From Pseudomonas allokribbensis (lineage in GTDB: Bacteria > Pseudomonadota > Gammaproteobacteria > Pseudomonadales > Pseudomonadaceae): 64,000 bases of DNA. A program made the translations under genes and the position numbers. This document shows positions 28,420 to 39,580 of this stretch, piece after piece. Every line of letters begins with the position of its first letter. Within the stretch, counting starts at the first letter, position 1. The stretch spans positions 6,239,501-6,303,500 of the forward strand of contig NZ_CP062252.1 in the NCBI RefSeq assembly GCF_014863605.1. The letters run 5' to 3'. The notes beneath the pieces are model-generated. The model worked only from the letters and a program-made list of their open reading frames with translations. It was not told the origin of the DNA and made no database searches.

Positions 28420-29205
28420 ATGACGAAGCGTTACAGCGCCCTCCTCGCCGCCCTGTTTGCCGGTCTGATGCTGAGCCAGGCCCCCGCCCATGCCGACGGT
28501 CTGGACGACGTGGTCAAACGCGGCACCTTGAAAGTCGCCGTGCCTCAGGACTTCCCGCCCTTCGGCTCGGTTGGCCCGGACATGAAGCCGCGCGGTCTGG
28601 ACATCGATACTGCGAAACTGCTGGCCGACCAGCTCAAGGTCAAACTCGAACTGACCCCGGTCAACAGCACCAACCGCATCCCGTTCCTGACCACCGGCAA
28701 GGTCGACCTGGTGATTTCCAGCCTCGGCAAGAACCCCGAACGCGAGAAGGTCATCGATTTCTCCCGCGCCTATGCGCCGTTCTACCTCGCCGTGTTCGGC
28801 CCGCCGGACGCAGCCGTCAGCACCCTGGACGACCTCAAGGGCAAGACCATCAGCGTCACCCGTGGCGCCATCGAAGACATCGAGCTGACCAAGGTCGCCC
28901 CCGAAGGCGTGACCATCAAGCGCTTCGAAGACAACAACTCGACCATCGCCGCCTACCTCGCCGGCCAGGTCGACCTGATCGCCAGCGGCAACGTGGTGAT
29001 GGTGGCGATCAGCGAAAAGAGCCCGAAACGCGTGCCGGCGCTGAAAGTGAAGCTCAAGGATTCGCCGGTCTACGTCGGCGTGAACAAGAACGAGCCGGCG
29101 CTGCTGGGCAAGGTCAACGAGATCCTGGCCACCGCCAAGGCTGACGGCGCGCTGGAAAAGAACGCGCAGACCTGGCTCAAAGAGCCGCTGCCGGCCGACC
29201 TCTGA
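28420..29205 (+). CDS. Polar amino acid ABC transporter, periplasmic binding protein
   Basis: Periplasmic binding protein of family 3, 261 residues. Signal peptide MTKRYSALLAALFAGLMLSQ ending APAHA, mature DGLDDVVKRG. Typical motifs: TLKVAVPQDFPPFGSVG, GLDIDTAKLLADQLKVKLEL, and DLVISSLGKNPEREKVIDFS near residue 97. The ATG at 28420 is chosen over a TTG two codons earlier. It is the first gene of a four-gene operon (binding protein, two permeases, ATPase). The ligand is probably a polar amino acid or relative. Confidence 0.93.
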   Translation: MTKRYSALLAALFAGLMLSQAPAHADGLDDVVKRGTLKVAVPQDFPPFGSVGPDMKPRGLDIDTAKLLADQLKVKLELTPVNSTNRIPFLTTGKVDLVISSLGKNPEREKVIDFSRAYAPFYLAVFGPPDAAVSTLDDLKGKTISVTRGAIEDIELTKVAPEGVTIKRFEDNNSTIAAYLAGQVDLIASGNVVMVAISEKSPKRVPALKVKLKDSPVYVGVNKNEPALLGKVNEILATAKADGALEKNAQTWLKEPLPADL

Positions 29206-29226
29206 CCGGCGGCGCGGGAGACTTTC

Positions 29227-29907
29227 ATGGCCTATCAGTTCGATTTCTTGCCGGTGGTGGAAAACACCGACCTGCTGCTGCGCGGGGCGCTGTTCACCCT
29301 TGAGCTGACAGCCATCGGCGCGCTGTTCGGGGTTGGTGTGGGTATTGTCGGAGCGCTGGTGCGGGCGTGGAACATCCGTCCGTTCTCGACAATCTTCGGC
29401 GTGTACGTCGAGTTGATCCGCAACACGCCGTTCCTGGTGCAGCTGTTCTTCATCTTCTTCGGTCTGCCGTCCCTTGGCGTGCAGATCTCCGAGTGGCAGG
29501 CGGCGGTGCTGGCGATGGTGATCAACCTCGGTGCGTACTCGACCGAGATCATCCGTGCCGGCATCCAGGCGATCCCGCGCGGGCAACTGGAGGCCGCTGC
29601 TGCGCTGGCGATGAGCCGTTTCGAAGCGTTCCGCCACGTGGTGCTGCTGCCGGCGCTGGGCAAGGTCTGGCCGGCCCTGAGCAGCCAGATCATCATCGTC
29701 ATGCTCGGCTCGGCGGTGTGTTCGCAGATTGCCACCGAAGAGTTGAGCTTCGCCGCCAACTTCATTCAGTCGCGCAACTTCCGCGCCTTTGAAACCTATG
29801 CCCTGACCACCCTCATTTATCTGTGCATGGCGCTGCTGATCCGTCAGTTACTGAACTGGCTCGGTCGGCGCTACCTGTCGAAAAGCAGCGCAAGGAGCAG
29901 CCAATGA
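29227..29907 (+). CDS. Amino acid ABC transporter permease 1
   Basis: Inner-membrane permease of the HisM/GltK-type family, 226 residues. The family motif NTPFLVQLFFIFFGLPSLGV (near residue 62) and the EAA loop QLEAAAALAMSRFEAFRHVV are present. It starts 21 bp after the binding-protein gene, and its last four bases overlap the second permease (ATGA). Confidence 0.93.
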   Translation: MAYQFDFLPVVENTDLLLRGALFTLELTAIGALFGVGVGIVGALVRAWNIRPFSTIFGVYVELIRNTPFLVQLFFIFFGLPSLGVQISEWQAAVLAMVINLGAYSTEIIRAGIQAIPRGQLEAAAALAMSRFEAFRHVVLLPALGKVWPALSSQIIIVMLGSAVCSQIATEELSFAANFIQSRNFRAFETYALTTLIYLCMALLIRQLLNWLGRRYLSKSSARSSQ

Positions 29908-30554
29908 GCGACTTCACGTTCTGGGACATCCTGCGCAACCTGCTCACCGGCCTGCAATGGACGCTGGCGTTGTCGCTGGTGGCGTTCATTGGCGGCGGGA
30001 TCGTCGGGTTGCTGATCCTGATCATGCGCATCTCGAAAAAACCGCTGCCCAGCAGCATCGCCCGCACCTGGATCGAACTGTTCCAGGGCACGCCGTTGCT
30101 GATGCAGCTGTTTCTGGTGTTCTTCGGCGTGGCGCTGGCCGGCGTAGAGATTTCACCGTGGATGGCGGCAGCCATTGCCCTGACGCTGTTCACCAGCGCC
30201 TATCTGGCGGAGATCTGGCGCGGTTGCGTCGAGGCGATTCCCAACGGCCAATGGGAAGCTTCGTCGAGCCTGGCGCTGAATCCGCTGGAGCAATTGCGCT
30301 ACGTGATTCTGCCGCAAGCGCTGCGCATCGCCGTGGCGCCGACCGTGGGCTTCTCGGTGCAAGTGGTCAAAGGCACCGCCGTGACCTCGATCATCGGCTT
30401 CACCGAACTGACCAAGACCGGCGGCATGCTCGCCAACGCCACCTTCGAACCGTTCATGGTCTACGGCCTCGTCGCCGCCGGCTACTTCCTGCTCTGCTAC
30501 CCCTTGTCCCTCAGTGCGCGCTACCTGGAAAGGAGACTGCATGCCTCTGCTTAG
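29904..30554 (+). CDS. Amino acid ABC transporter permease 2
   Basis: Second permease of the same importer, 216 residues. The ATG at 29904 (MSDFTFWDILRNLLTGLQWT) overlaps the stop of permease 1 and has AAGGAGCAGCCA upstream, so the longer upstream frame is rejected. Motifs: FQGTPLLMQLFLVFFGVALA near residue 64 and GQWEASSSLALNPLEQLRYV (EAA loop). The end overlaps the ATPase gene by 14 bp. Confidence 0.93.
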   Translation: MSDFTFWDILRNLLTGLQWTLALSLVAFIGGGIVGLLILIMRISKKPLPSSIARTWIELFQGTPLLMQLFLVFFGVALAGVEISPWMAAAIALTLFTSAYLAEIWRGCVEAIPNGQWEASSSLALNPLEQLRYVILPQALRIAVAPTVGFSVQVVKGTAVTSIIGFTELTKTGGMLANATFEPFMVYGLVAAGYFLLCYPLSLSARYLERRLHASA

Positions 30555-31278
30555 AATTTCCGCCCTGCATAAATACTACGGCGATCACCACGTACTCAAA
30601 GGCATCGACCTGAGCGTCGAGGAAGGTCAGGTCGTGGCGATCATCGGCCGCAGCGGCTCGGGCAAATCCACCCTGCTGCGCACCCTCAACGGCCTGGAAT
30701 CGATCAACGACGGCGTGATCGAAGTCGATGGCGAATACCTCGACGCCGCCCGCGCCGATCTGCGCAGCCTGCGGCAGAAAGTCGGGATGGTGTTCCAGCA
30801 GTTCAACCTGTTCCCGCACCTGACGGTGGGCGAAAACGTGATGCTCGCGCCGCAAGTGGTGCAGAAGGTGCCCAAGGCCAAGGCTGCGGAACTGGCGCGG
30901 CAGATGCTTGAGCGCGTCGGCCTCGGCGAAAAGTTCGACGCCTTCCCGGATCGCCTCTCAGGCGGCCAGCAACAACGCGTGGCGATTGCCCGGGCGCTGG
31001 CGATGTCGCCCAAGGTGCTGCTGTGCGACGAGATCACCTCGGCGCTGGACCCGGAACTGGTCAACGAAGTGCTCAGCGTGGTCCGCCAGCTCGCGAAGGA
31101 AGGCATGACGCTGATCATGGTCACCCACGAAATGCGCTTCGCCCGGGAGGTCGGGGACAAACTGGTGTTCATGCACCAGGGCAAGGTGCATGAGGTGGGC
31201 GACCCGAAGGTGTTGTTTGCCGATCCGCAGACGCCGGAACTGGCGAATTTCATCGGAACCGTGGAAGTCGCAGGCTGA
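30541..31278 (+). CDS. Amino acid ABC transporter ATP-binding protein
   Basis: ATPase of the GlnQ/HisP class, 245 residues. Walker A GRSGSGKST, signature LSGGQQQRVAIARALA, Walker B VLLCDEITSALDPELVNEVL and the switch histidine (MVTHEMRFARE) are all complete. Its ATG at 30541 lies inside the end of permease 2 (14-bp overlap) and has GGAAAGGAG upstream. Last gene of the operon. No terminator is evident in the 104 bp before ppx. Confidence 0.95.
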   Translation: MPLLRISALHKYYGDHHVLKGIDLSVEEGQVVAIIGRSGSGKSTLLRTLNGLESINDGVIEVDGEYLDAARADLRSLRQKVGMVFQQFNLFPHLTVGENVMLAPQVVQKVPKAKAAELARQMLERVGLGEKFDAFPDRLSGGQQQRVAIARALAMSPKVLLCDEITSALDPELVNEVLSVVRQLAKEGMTLIMVTHEMRFAREVGDKLVFMHQGKVHEVGDPKVLFADPQTPELANFIGTVEVAG

Positions 31279-31382
31279 AAGCAGGCCGTCAGTGCGCTAA
31301 ATCAAGGGTTTGTACCATGCGCGTTGGCGGCAGCGTTTGATCGTGGCACGATGTCGAGGTTATCGACCGAGACCCCCAGACC

Positions 31383-32885
31383 ATGCCGCAATCCCAAGCC
31401 AAGAATCTGTCCCTGATCGCCGCGATCGACCTGGGCTCCAACAGCTTCCACATGGTCGTGGCCAAGGCCCAGAACGGCGAAATCCGTATTCTCGAACGTC
31501 TCGGGGAGAAGGTTCAGCTGGCCGCCGGCATAGACGATGAGCGCCATCTCAACGAAGAATCCATGCAGCGCGGGCTTGATTGCCTCAAGCGTTTTGCCCA
31601 ACTGATCAACGGTATGCCGCTGGGCGCCGTGCGGATCGTCGGCACCAACGCTCTGCGCGAGGCGCGCAACCGTGGCGAATTCATCCGTCGTGCCGAAGAA
31701 ATCCTCGGCCACCCGGTGGAAGTCATCTCCGGCCGCGAAGAGGCGCGCCTGATCTACCTCGGCGTCTCTCACACCCTCGCCGACACTCCGGGCAAACGCC
31801 TGGTCGCCGACATCGGCGGCGGCAGTACCGAATTCATCATCGGCCAGCGCTTCGAGCCGTTGTTGCGCGAAAGCCTGCAAATGGGCTGCGTGAGTTTCAC
31901 CCAGCGCTACTTCAAGGACGGCAAGATCACCCCGGCCCGCTACGCCCAGGCCTACACGGCGGCGCGGCTGGAAATCATGAGCATCGAACACGCCCTGCAC
32001 CGCCTGACCTGGGATGAAGCCATCGGCTCCTCGGGCACCATCCGCGCCATCGGCCTGGCGCTGAAGGCCGGCGGACATGGCACCGGCGAAGTGAACGCCG
32101 AAGGCCTGGCGTGGCTCAAGCGTCGCCTGTTCAAGCTCGGCGATGTCGACAAGATCGATTTCGAAGGCATCAAGCCGGATCGCCGCGCGATCTTCCCGGC
32201 CGGCCTGGCGATTCTTGAAGCGATCTTCGACGCCCTCGAACTGCAACGTATGGATCACTGCGAAGGCGCGCTGCGTGAAGGCGTGCTGTATGACCTGCTT
32301 GGCCGCCATCATCACGAAGACGTGCGCGAACGCACCCTGACCTCGCTGATGGAGCGCTACCACGTCGACCTGGAACAGGCCGTACGCGTCGAGCGCAAAG
32401 CCCTGCACGCCTTCGATCAAGTGGCTGTCGATTGGCAGCTGGACGATGGTATCTGGCGCGAACTGCTGGGCTGGGCGGCGAAAGTGCACGAAGTCGGGCT
32501 CGACATCGCTCACTACCAATACCACAAGCACGGCGCCTACCTGATCGAGCACTCGGACCTGGCCGGTTTCTCCCGCGAAGACCAGCAAATGCTCGCCCTG
32601 CTGGTGCGCGGCCACCGCCGCAACATCCCCAAGGACAAGTTTGCCGAATTCGGCGACGACGGCGACAAGCTGATCCGCCTGTGCGTGCTGCTGCGCTTTG
32701 CGATCCTGTTCCACCACATTCGCGGCACCCAGACCATGCCGCAGGTCGCGCTGCACGCCAATGGCGACAACCTCGATGTGGAATTCCCGGAGAACTGGCT
32801 GGATGAAAACCAGCTGACTCAGGCGGATTTCGCACTTGAGGCCGAGTGGCTGACGCGGGTTGGGATTGTTCTGACCGTGCACTGA
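31383..32885 (+). CDS. ppx: Exopolyphosphatase
   Basis: Hydrolyses inorganic polyphosphate processively and also acts on pppGpp; 500 residues. The ASKHA-type phosphate-binding motifs are clear: [17 protein letters not shown] at the N terminus, [13 protein letters not shown] near residue 141, and SSGTIRAIG near 218, followed by a C-terminal HD-like helical region ([20 protein letters not shown]). It is convergent with ppk and the pair shares a terminator hairpin, so synthesis and breakdown of polyphosphate are encoded back to back. Confidence 0.97.
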   Translation: MPQSQAKNLSLIAAIDLGSNSFHMVVAKAQNGEIRILERLGEKVQLAAGIDDERHLNEESMQRGLDCLKRFAQLINGMPLGAVRIVGTNALREARNRGEFIRRAEEILGHPVEVISGREEARLIYLGVSHTLADTPGKRLVADIGGGSTEFIIGQRFEPLLRESLQMGCVSFTQRYFKDGKITPARYAQAYTAARLEIMSIEHALHRLTWDEAIGSSGTIRAIGLALKAGGHGTGEVNAEGLAWLKRRLFKLGDVDKIDFEGIKPDRRAIFPAGLAILEAIFDALELQRMDHCEGALREGVLYDLLGRHHHEDVRERTLTSLMERYHVDLEQAVRVERKALHAFDQVAVDWQLDDGIWRELLGWAAKVHEVGLDIAHYQYHKHGAYLIEHSDLAGFSREDQQMLALLVRGHRRNIPKDKFAEFGDDGDKLIRLCVLLRFAILFHHIRGTQTMPQVALHANGDNLDVEFPENWLDENQLTQADFALEAEWLTRVGIVLTVH

Positions 32886-32900
32886 GTAACCGGCAGGCAC

Positions 32901-32932
32901 AAAAAAGGCGATCCGGATGGATCGCCTTTTTT
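32901..32932. terminator. Bidirectional terminator between ppx and ppk
   Basis: AAAAAAGGCGATCC with GGATCGCCTTTTTT around GGAT. A run of A on the left and T on the right lets it work for both convergent genes. Confidence 0.9.
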
Positions 32933-32951
32933 ATTGCTTTGAGACCTGCGG

Positions 32952-35177
32952 TCAGCTGCTGACCGGCAGAATCGGGCTGCCCAACCGCTCCAGCAACGTC
33001 GCCTGCGCACTGCGCGGGTTCTGGTTGCCGGTCGGCGTGTTGCGGATGTAGCGGCCGTCCGACTGCAGGCTCCAGCTGTGGGTGTTGTCGGTCAGGTACA
33101 ACTCCAGCTCTTTCTTGACCCGAGTCAGCAGCTTCTTGCCTTCCACCGGGAAGCAAGTCTCGACGCGCTTGTCGAGGTTGCGCTCCATCCAGTCGGCGCT
33201 GGACAGGAACATCTGCTCCTCGCCACCGTTGAGGAAGTAGAACACGCGGGTGTGTTCAAGGAAGCGACCGATGATCGAGCGCACGTGAATGTTGTGCGAA
33301 ACCCCGGCGATGCCCGGACGCAGGCAGCACATGCCGCGCACCACTAGGTCGATGCGCACGCCGGACTGGCTGGCCTTGTACAGCGCGCGGATGATCTTCG
33401 GATCGGTCAGCGAGTTGAACTTGGCGATGATGTGCGCAGGTTTGCCGTCGAGCGCGAATTGCGTCTCGCGCAGAATCATGTCGAGCATGCCCTTCTTCAG
33501 GGTGAACGGCGCGTGCAGCAGCTTCTTCATGCGCAGCGTCTTACCCATGCCGATCAACTGGCTGAACAGTTTGCCGACGTCTTCGCACAAGGCGTCGTCG
33601 GAGGTCAGCAGGCTGTAGTCGGTGTACAGACGGGCGTTGCCGGCGTGGTAGTTACCGGTGCCGAGGTGCGCGTAACGCACGATCTCGCCGGCTTCGCGGC
33701 GCAGGATCAGCATCATCTTGGCGTGGGTCTTGAAGCCGACCACGCCATAGATCACCACCGCACCGGCCGCTTGCAGACGGCTGGCCAGTTGCAGGTTGGA
33801 CTCTTCGTCGAAGCGCGCACGCAGCTCGATGACCGCCGTCACTTCCTTGCCGTTACGCGCGGCGTCCACCAGCGCATCGACGATTTCCGAGTTGGCGCCG
33901 GAGCGGTACAGGGTCTGGCGTACAGCCAGAACGTGCGGGTCTTTCGCAGCCTGGCGCAGCAGGTCGACCACCGGGGTGAACGACTCGAACGGGTGCAGCA
34001 GCAGGATGTCCTGTTTGCTGACAACGCTGAAAATGTTCTCGCTGTTTTGCAGCAGTTTCGGGATCTGCGGCGTGAACGGCGTGTATTGCAGCTCCGGATG
34101 ACTGTCCAGACCGGTGATGCTGAACAGACGCGTCAGGTTGACCGGACCGTTGACCTGATACAGCTCGGTCTCGCTCAGGTTGAACTGCTTGAGCAGGTAG
34201 TCCGACAGGTGTTTCGGGCAGGTGTCGGCGACTTCCAGGCGCACGGCATCACCGTAACGACGGGAGAACAACTCGCCACGCAGGGCGCGGGCCAGGTCTT
34301 CAACATCTTCGGAGTCGAGCGCCAGGTCAGCGTTTCGGGTCAGACGGAACTGGTAGCAGCCTTTTACCTTCATGCCCTGGAACAGGTCATCGGCGTGGGC
34401 GTGGATCATCGACGACAGGAACACATAGTTGTCGCCAGGGCCGCCGACTTCTTCCGGCACCTTGATGATCCGCGGCAGCAAGCGTGGCGCCGGGATGATT
34501 GCCAGACCGGAATCGCGACCGAAGGCGTCGATGCCTTCGAGCTCGACGATGAAGTTCAGGCTCTTGTTCACCAGCAACGGGAACGGGTGCGTCGGGTCGA
34601 GGCCGATCGGGGTGATGATCGGCGCGATCTCGTCGCGGAAGTAACGGCGCACCCAGGTCTTGAGCTTGGTCGTCCAGTAGCGGCGACGGATGAAGCGCAC
34701 CTGATGCTTTTCCAGCTCCGGCAGCAGGATGTCGTTGAGGATCGCGTACTGACGGTCTACATGACCGTGCACCAGCTCGCTGATCCGCGCCAATGCCTGA
34801 TGCGGTTGCAGGCCGTCGGCGCCGGCCTGTTCACGGGCGAAGGTGATCTGCTTCTTGAGGCCGGCGACGCGGATCTCGAAGAACTCGTCGAGGTTGCTGG
34901 AGAAGATCAGCAGGAACTTCAGCCGCTCCAGCAACGGATAGGACTCGTCCAGCGCCTGTTCCAGCACGCGGATGTTGAACTGCAGTTGCGACAATTCCCG
35001 GTGGATATACAGGCTGCTGTCATCCAGGCCGGGAATCGCGATCGCCGGGGCCGCCGGAGCGGGTTCAGTTGCCGGCGCGGGTGGCGCGGGCTCCAGTTCC
35101 GGCGGGGTTTCGGTAATCTGCTCGACCACGGGTTGAGCTTCTTTTACGGCAACTTCAGTGAGTCCTTCGGTATTCAT
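32952..35177 (-). CDS. ppk: Polyphosphate kinase 1
   Basis: Makes long-chain inorganic polyphosphate reversibly from ATP; 741 residues. The N-terminal 50 residues are a proline/alanine/glutamate-rich extension ([19 protein letters not shown]), followed by the canonical domain from [20 protein letters not shown]. Landmarks: [20 protein letters not shown], then [19 protein letters not shown] (KxHxK motif with the catalytic histidine) and [21 protein letters not shown] near the C terminus. It follows hemB after 18 bp, an arrangement also found in P. aeruginosa, and faces ppx. Confidence 0.97.
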   Translation of the reverse strand: MNTEGLTEVAVKEAQPVVEQITETPPELEPAPPAPATEPAPAAPAIAIPGLDDSSLYIHRELSQLQFNIRVLEQALDESYPLLERLKFLLIFSSNLDEFFEIRVAGLKKQITFAREQAGADGLQPHQALARISELVHGHVDRQYAILNDILLPELEKHQVRFIRRRYWTTKLKTWVRRYFRDEIAPIITPIGLDPTHPFPLLVNKSLNFIVELEGIDAFGRDSGLAIIPAPRLLPRIIKVPEEVGGPGDNYVFLSSMIHAHADDLFQGMKVKGCYQFRLTRNADLALDSEDVEDLARALRGELFSRRYGDAVRLEVADTCPKHLSDYLLKQFNLSETELYQVNGPVNLTRLFSITGLDSHPELQYTPFTPQIPKLLQNSENIFSVVSKQDILLLHPFESFTPVVDLLRQAAKDPHVLAVRQTLYRSGANSEIVDALVDAARNGKEVTAVIELRARFDEESNLQLASRLQAAGAVVIYGVVGFKTHAKMMLILRREAGEIVRYAHLGTGNYHAGNARLYTDYSLLTSDDALCEDVGKLFSQLIGMGKTLRMKKLLHAPFTLKKGMLDMILRETQFALDGKPAHIIAKFNSLTDPKIIRALYKASQSGVRIDLVVRGMCCLRPGIAGVSHNIHVRSIIGRFLEHTRVFYFLNGGEEQMFLSSADWMERNLDKRVETCFPVEGKKLLTRVKKELELYLTDNTHSWSLQSDGRYIRNTPTGNQNPRSAQATLLERLGSPILPVSS

Positions 35178-35195
35178 CGAATGTTCCTGGGAGGG

Positions 35196-36395
<1,200 letters not shown>

Positions 36396-36417
36396 TCATT
36401 TCGCCAGCACCCAGACA

Positions 36418-37074
36418 ATGCTCCAACAATTTCTGCATGACTTCGGCTACTTTGCCCTGTTTCTCGGCACGTTCTTCGAAGGCGAAACCATCCTGGTGCT
36501 CGCGGGCTTCCTCGCGTTCCGTGGATACATGGACATCAACCTGGTGGTGGTCGTGGCGTTCTTCGGCAGCTATGCCGGCGATCAGCTGTGGTACTTCCTG
36601 GGCCGCAAACACGGACGCAAGTTGCTGGCGCGCAAACCGCGCTGGCAAATGATGGGCGACCGCGCGCTGGAGCATATCCGCAAGCACCCGGACATCTGGG
36701 TCCTGAGCTTCCGCTTCGTTTACGGCCTGCGCACGGTAATGCCGGTGGCGATCGGCCTGTCGGGCTACCCGCCGGGACGCTATCTGCTGCTGAACGGGAT
36801 TGGCGCTGCGATCTGGGCCGCCGCCCTCGCTGCGGCCGCATACCACTTCGGTGCGGTGCTCGAAGGCATGCTGGGCAGCATCAAGAAATATGAGTTGTGG
36901 GTACTCGGTGCGCTGCTGGTGCTGGGTGTCGGCCTGTGGCTGCGCCGCCGGTTCAAGAATGCCCGGCTGGCCAAGAAGGTCTACGAGGACGAGCAGGCCG
37001 AACAACTGGCCAAAGCCGAACGGCACAAGGCTGAACTGGCCAAGGCTACCGACCCTAAGACGCCAGCCGAATAA
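36418..37074 (+). CDS. DedA-family membrane protein
   Basis: Inner-membrane protein of the DedA (SNARE-associated/VTT) family, 218 residues. The start at 36418 (MLQQFLHDFGYFALFLGTFF) is typical; the longer frame upstream is not. Family motifs are EGETILVLAGFLAFRGYMD (with glutamates in the first membrane segment), GDQLWYFLGRKHGRKLL and FRFVYGLRTVMPVAIGLSG near residue 100. DedA proteins work in membrane-lipid or proton balance, with some flipping undecaprenyl phosphate. The C terminus is a charged, alanine/lysine-rich tail. The last 20 bp overlap the convergent desaturase gene. Confidence 0.92.
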   Translation: MLQQFLHDFGYFALFLGTFFEGETILVLAGFLAFRGYMDINLVVVVAFFGSYAGDQLWYFLGRKHGRKLLARKPRWQMMGDRALEHIRKHPDIWVLSFRFVYGLRTVMPVAIGLSGYPPGRYLLLNGIGAAIWAAALAAAAYHFGAVLEGMLGSIKKYELWVLGALLVLGVGLWLRRRFKNARLAKKVYEDEQAEQLAKAERHKAELAKATDPKTPAE

Positions 37075-38290
37075 ACCGCTGGCGGCAGCAATACAACCCG
37101 ACGCCGCTGAGCAGGCTGTAACCGAACAGGCCGACCCACATCTGCGGGCCGGCCGGCCATAACCCGACCTGCGGCGCCAGCCATACCAGCGGCAGGCTCG
37201 CGGCCAACCGCAGCAGTTCCAGCCTCAGCGCCCACGGGCGATTCTCCAGGGCCACGCCCAATACAAACAAACCGAATGCCACCGCGCCCCAACCCAGAAT
37301 CAGGGCGCCGGTCGACAGGCTGTGTTCCAGATTCATCAGATAACTGCCCAGCGCCACGTAAACACCGAATTGCAGCACCACGTACCACTGCTGCCGGGTG
37401 CCCAACGGTACTTCGAATTTGCGGAACCGGCTCAAGTCCGGCTTGTGCATCGGGTATTTCGCCGCCACGTCTGCCGGACGCCAGCCGGTGCGCATGAACC
37501 AGATCCGCAGCTTGTCCCATTTGCTCCCGGCGCGGCGCGCGTCGTCCCACAGCTGCGCGTAAAACTGCACGTTGGCCCACAGCGGATTCCAGCTCGCCAG
37601 CGGTGTGGTCACGCCAAAAATCACGGGCTCGTTGTCGTCCTCTTCCTGGTACGAACCGAACAGGCGATCCCAAATAATGAACACCCCGCCGTAGTTGCGA
37701 TCCATGTAGAGAGCGTTCTGTGCATGGTGGGCCCGATGATTCGACGGTGTGACGAAGCACCATTCAAACCAGCCAAGCTTGGGAATGTGCCGGGTGTGAA
37801 CCCAGAACTGGTACAGCAGATTCAGCGCCGCAACACTGACGAACACCAGCAACGGCACGCCGAGCACCGCCATCGGCAGGTAGAAGATCCAGCCCAGCAG
37901 AAACCCGGTGCTGGTCTGGCGCAACGCGGTGGAAAGGTTGTAGTCCTCACTCTGGTGATGCACCGAGTGAGCCGCCCAGAGAATGTTCCGCTCGTGGCCC
38001 ATGCGGTGCAGCCAGTAGTAACAGAAGTCGTAGAGGACAAAAGCGAAGACCCACACCCAGACACTGTCCGCCGGCAACTTGACCAGCGCCAGATGCTCCA
38101 GGGCAAAGCCGTAGGTCACCAGCCCAACGCCTTTGGTCAGCAGGCCGGTGGTGGTCGACAACACCCCTGTGCTGATGCTGTTCACCGCATCGGCCAGGCG
38201 ATAGTTGCTCACCCCGCGCCACCGGTCGGCGATGAGCTCTGCCACGATCAATACGAAGAAAAACGGCACCGCATACAGAATGAAGTTCAT
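37055..38290 (-). CDS. Sterol desaturase/fatty acid hydroxylase family protein
   Basis: Membrane di-iron oxygenase family protein, 411 residues. The histidine clusters that bind the di-iron centre are present in order: HRMGHE (near residue 94), HSVHHQ (near 108) and NHRAHHAQN (near 180), with the last containing HRAHH. Several membrane segments are seen in both halves; the last 110 residues are extra hydrophobic sequence. Members hydroxylate or desaturate lipids, and the substrate here is not deducible. Confidence 0.9.
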   Translation of the reverse strand: MNFILYAVPFFFVLIVAELIADRWRGVSNYRLADAVNSISTGVLSTTTGLLTKGVGLVTYGFALEHLALVKLPADSVWVWVFAFVLYDFCYYWLHRMGHERNILWAAHSVHHQSEDYNLSTALRQTSTGFLLGWIFYLPMAVLGVPLLVFVSVAALNLLYQFWVHTRHIPKLGWFEWCFVTPSNHRAHHAQNALYMDRNYGGVFIIWDRLFGSYQEEDDNEPVIFGVTTPLASWNPLWANVQFYAQLWDDARRAGSKWDKLRIWFMRTGWRPADVAAKYPMHKPDLSRFRKFEVPLGTRQQWYVVLQFGVYVALGSYLMNLEHSLSTGALILGWGAVAFGLFVLGVALENRPWALRLELLRLAASLPLVWLAPQVGLWPAGPQMWVGLFGYSLLSGVGLYCCRQRFIRLAS

Positions 38291-38406
38291 GACGCGCCCT
38301 GATCGAGATCCGTGTGCACAGATCCTAGGTGTAGCCGCGGCTCGACCCTATGGCAACGAACGACAAATTAGTGGACATTTAGCGCCATGAATCTGGAGAG
38401 AAACCC

Positions 38407-39075
38407 ATGAGCAAAAAAGTTGCAGTGATCCTGTCCGGTTGCGGCGTGTACGACGGCGCCGAGATCCACGAAAGCGTCATCACCCTGCTGCGCCTCGACC
38501 AACGCGGCGCCCAGGTGCAGTGCTTCGCCCCGGACATCGCGCAATTGCATGTGATCAACCACCTCACCGGCAAGGAGATGCCCGAGTCGCGCAATGTGCT
38601 GGTGGAATCGGCACGCATCGCCCGGGGCAACGTCAAGGATGTCCGTGAAGCCGATGTCGATGACTTTGATGCGCTGATCGTGCCCGGCGGTTTTGGCGCA
38701 GCGAAGAACCTGTCGAACTTCGCCGTCGACGGCGCGGGCTGCTGCGTTCAGCCGGACGTACTGGCGCTGACCGAGGCCTTTGCCGAAGCGGGTAAACCGG
38801 TGGGCCTGATGTGCATTTCGCCGGCGCTGGCCGCCAAGATCTACGGCCCGGGCGTGACCTGCACCATCGGCAACGATGCCGACACCGCCACGGCGATCGG
38901 CAAGATGGGCGCCACCCACGAAGACTGCGCCGTGACCGACATCATCGAAGACAAGGCGCGCAAACTGGTGACCACCCCGGCCTACATGCTGGCGCAGTCG
39001 ATCAGTGAAGCGGCTTCGGGGATCAACAAATTGGTGGATCGCGTGCTTGAACTGACCCACGAAAACGACGCCTGA
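38407..39075 (+). CDS. elbB: ElbB-type isoprenoid biosynthesis glyoxalase
   Basis: DJ-1/PfpI-like protein of 222 residues, ElbB family. The start MSKKVAVILSGCGVYDGAEI follows a GGAGAG site. Seen are SGCGVYDGAEIHESV, VPGGFGAAKNLSNFAV near 96, and PVGLMCISPALA with the nucleophile-elbow cysteine near residue 138. ElbB has glyoxalase activity in vitro and has been linked to isoprenoid synthesis in E. coli; its physiological role is unclear. The gene ends at a palindromic repeat facing yaiI. Confidence 0.93.
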   Translation: MSKKVAVILSGCGVYDGAEIHESVITLLRLDQRGAQVQCFAPDIAQLHVINHLTGKEMPESRNVLVESARIARGNVKDVREADVDDFDALIVPGGFGAAKNLSNFAVDGAGCCVQPDVLALTEAFAEAGKPVGLMCISPALAAKIYGPGVTCTIGNDADTATAIGKMGATHEDCAVTDIIEDKARKLVTTPAYMLAQSISEAASGINKLVDRVLELTHENDA

Positions 39076-39087
39076 CGCGCGACAGTG

Positions 39088-39116
39088 ATCATTCCCACGC
39101 GCTGCGTGGGAATGAT
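39088..39116. repeat. REP-type palindrome between convergent elbB and yaiI
   Basis: Perfect 13-bp stem ATCATTCCCACGC (39088-39100) with GCGTGGGAATGAT (39104-39116), loop GCT. Its arms match the CCCACGC/GCGTGGG palindrome at 7130-7152. It sits 13 bp after elbB and just before the yaiI stop codon, a position suited to ending both transcripts. Confidence 0.8.
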
Positions 39117-39120
39117 TGCC

Positions 39121-39576
39121 TCAGGACTGGCGCGCCAACCGCGTCAGGATCCGGTCCAGCGCATTGGCGAACGCCTGCTTCTCCCGGTCGCCGAACGGCG
39201 CCGGGCCGCCGCTGACCTGGCCCTGCTCACGCAGATCGGTGAACAGGTTGCGTGTCGCCAGCCGTTCACCCATGTTCTGCGCGTCGAACTCTTTGCCTCG
39301 CGGGTCCAGCGCTGCAACGCCTTTCTTCACCAGCCGGTCGGCCAGCGGGATGTCGCTGCAGATCACCAGTTCGCCCGGCACCGCGTGTTCCACCAGATAA
39401 TCATCCGCCGCATCCGGGCCGCTCGGCACCACGATCAGCTTGACGATGGCCAGCGCCGGTTTGCTTTGCGGCTGCCCCGCCACCAGCACCACCTCGAAGC
39501 GGCGCTTGAGGGCGAACTTCACCACCAACTCCTTGGCCATCTTCGGGCAGGCGTCGGCATCGATCCATACGCGCAT
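39121..39576 (-). CDS. YaiI/YqxD family protein (UPF0178)
   Basis: A 151-residue protein of the UPF0178 (PIN-like) family. MRVWIDADACPKMAKEL is the typical N terminus, with the conserved aspartates of the DADACP motif, and VPSGPDAADDYLVEHAVPGE near residue 52 is another hallmark. An ATG one codon upstream is also possible. The start lies 4-7 bp after the FTR1 stop, so it is probably co-transcribed with it. Function unknown; a nuclease activity is only suggested by the fold. Confidence 0.88.
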   Translation of the reverse strand: MRVWIDADACPKMAKELVVKFALKRRFEVVLVAGQPQSKPALAIVKLIVVPSGPDAADDYLVEHAVPGELVICSDIPLADRLVKKGVAALDPRGKEFDAQNMGERLATRNLFTDLREQGQVSGGPAPFGDREKQAFANALDRILTRLARQS

Positions 39577-39580
39577 CATC

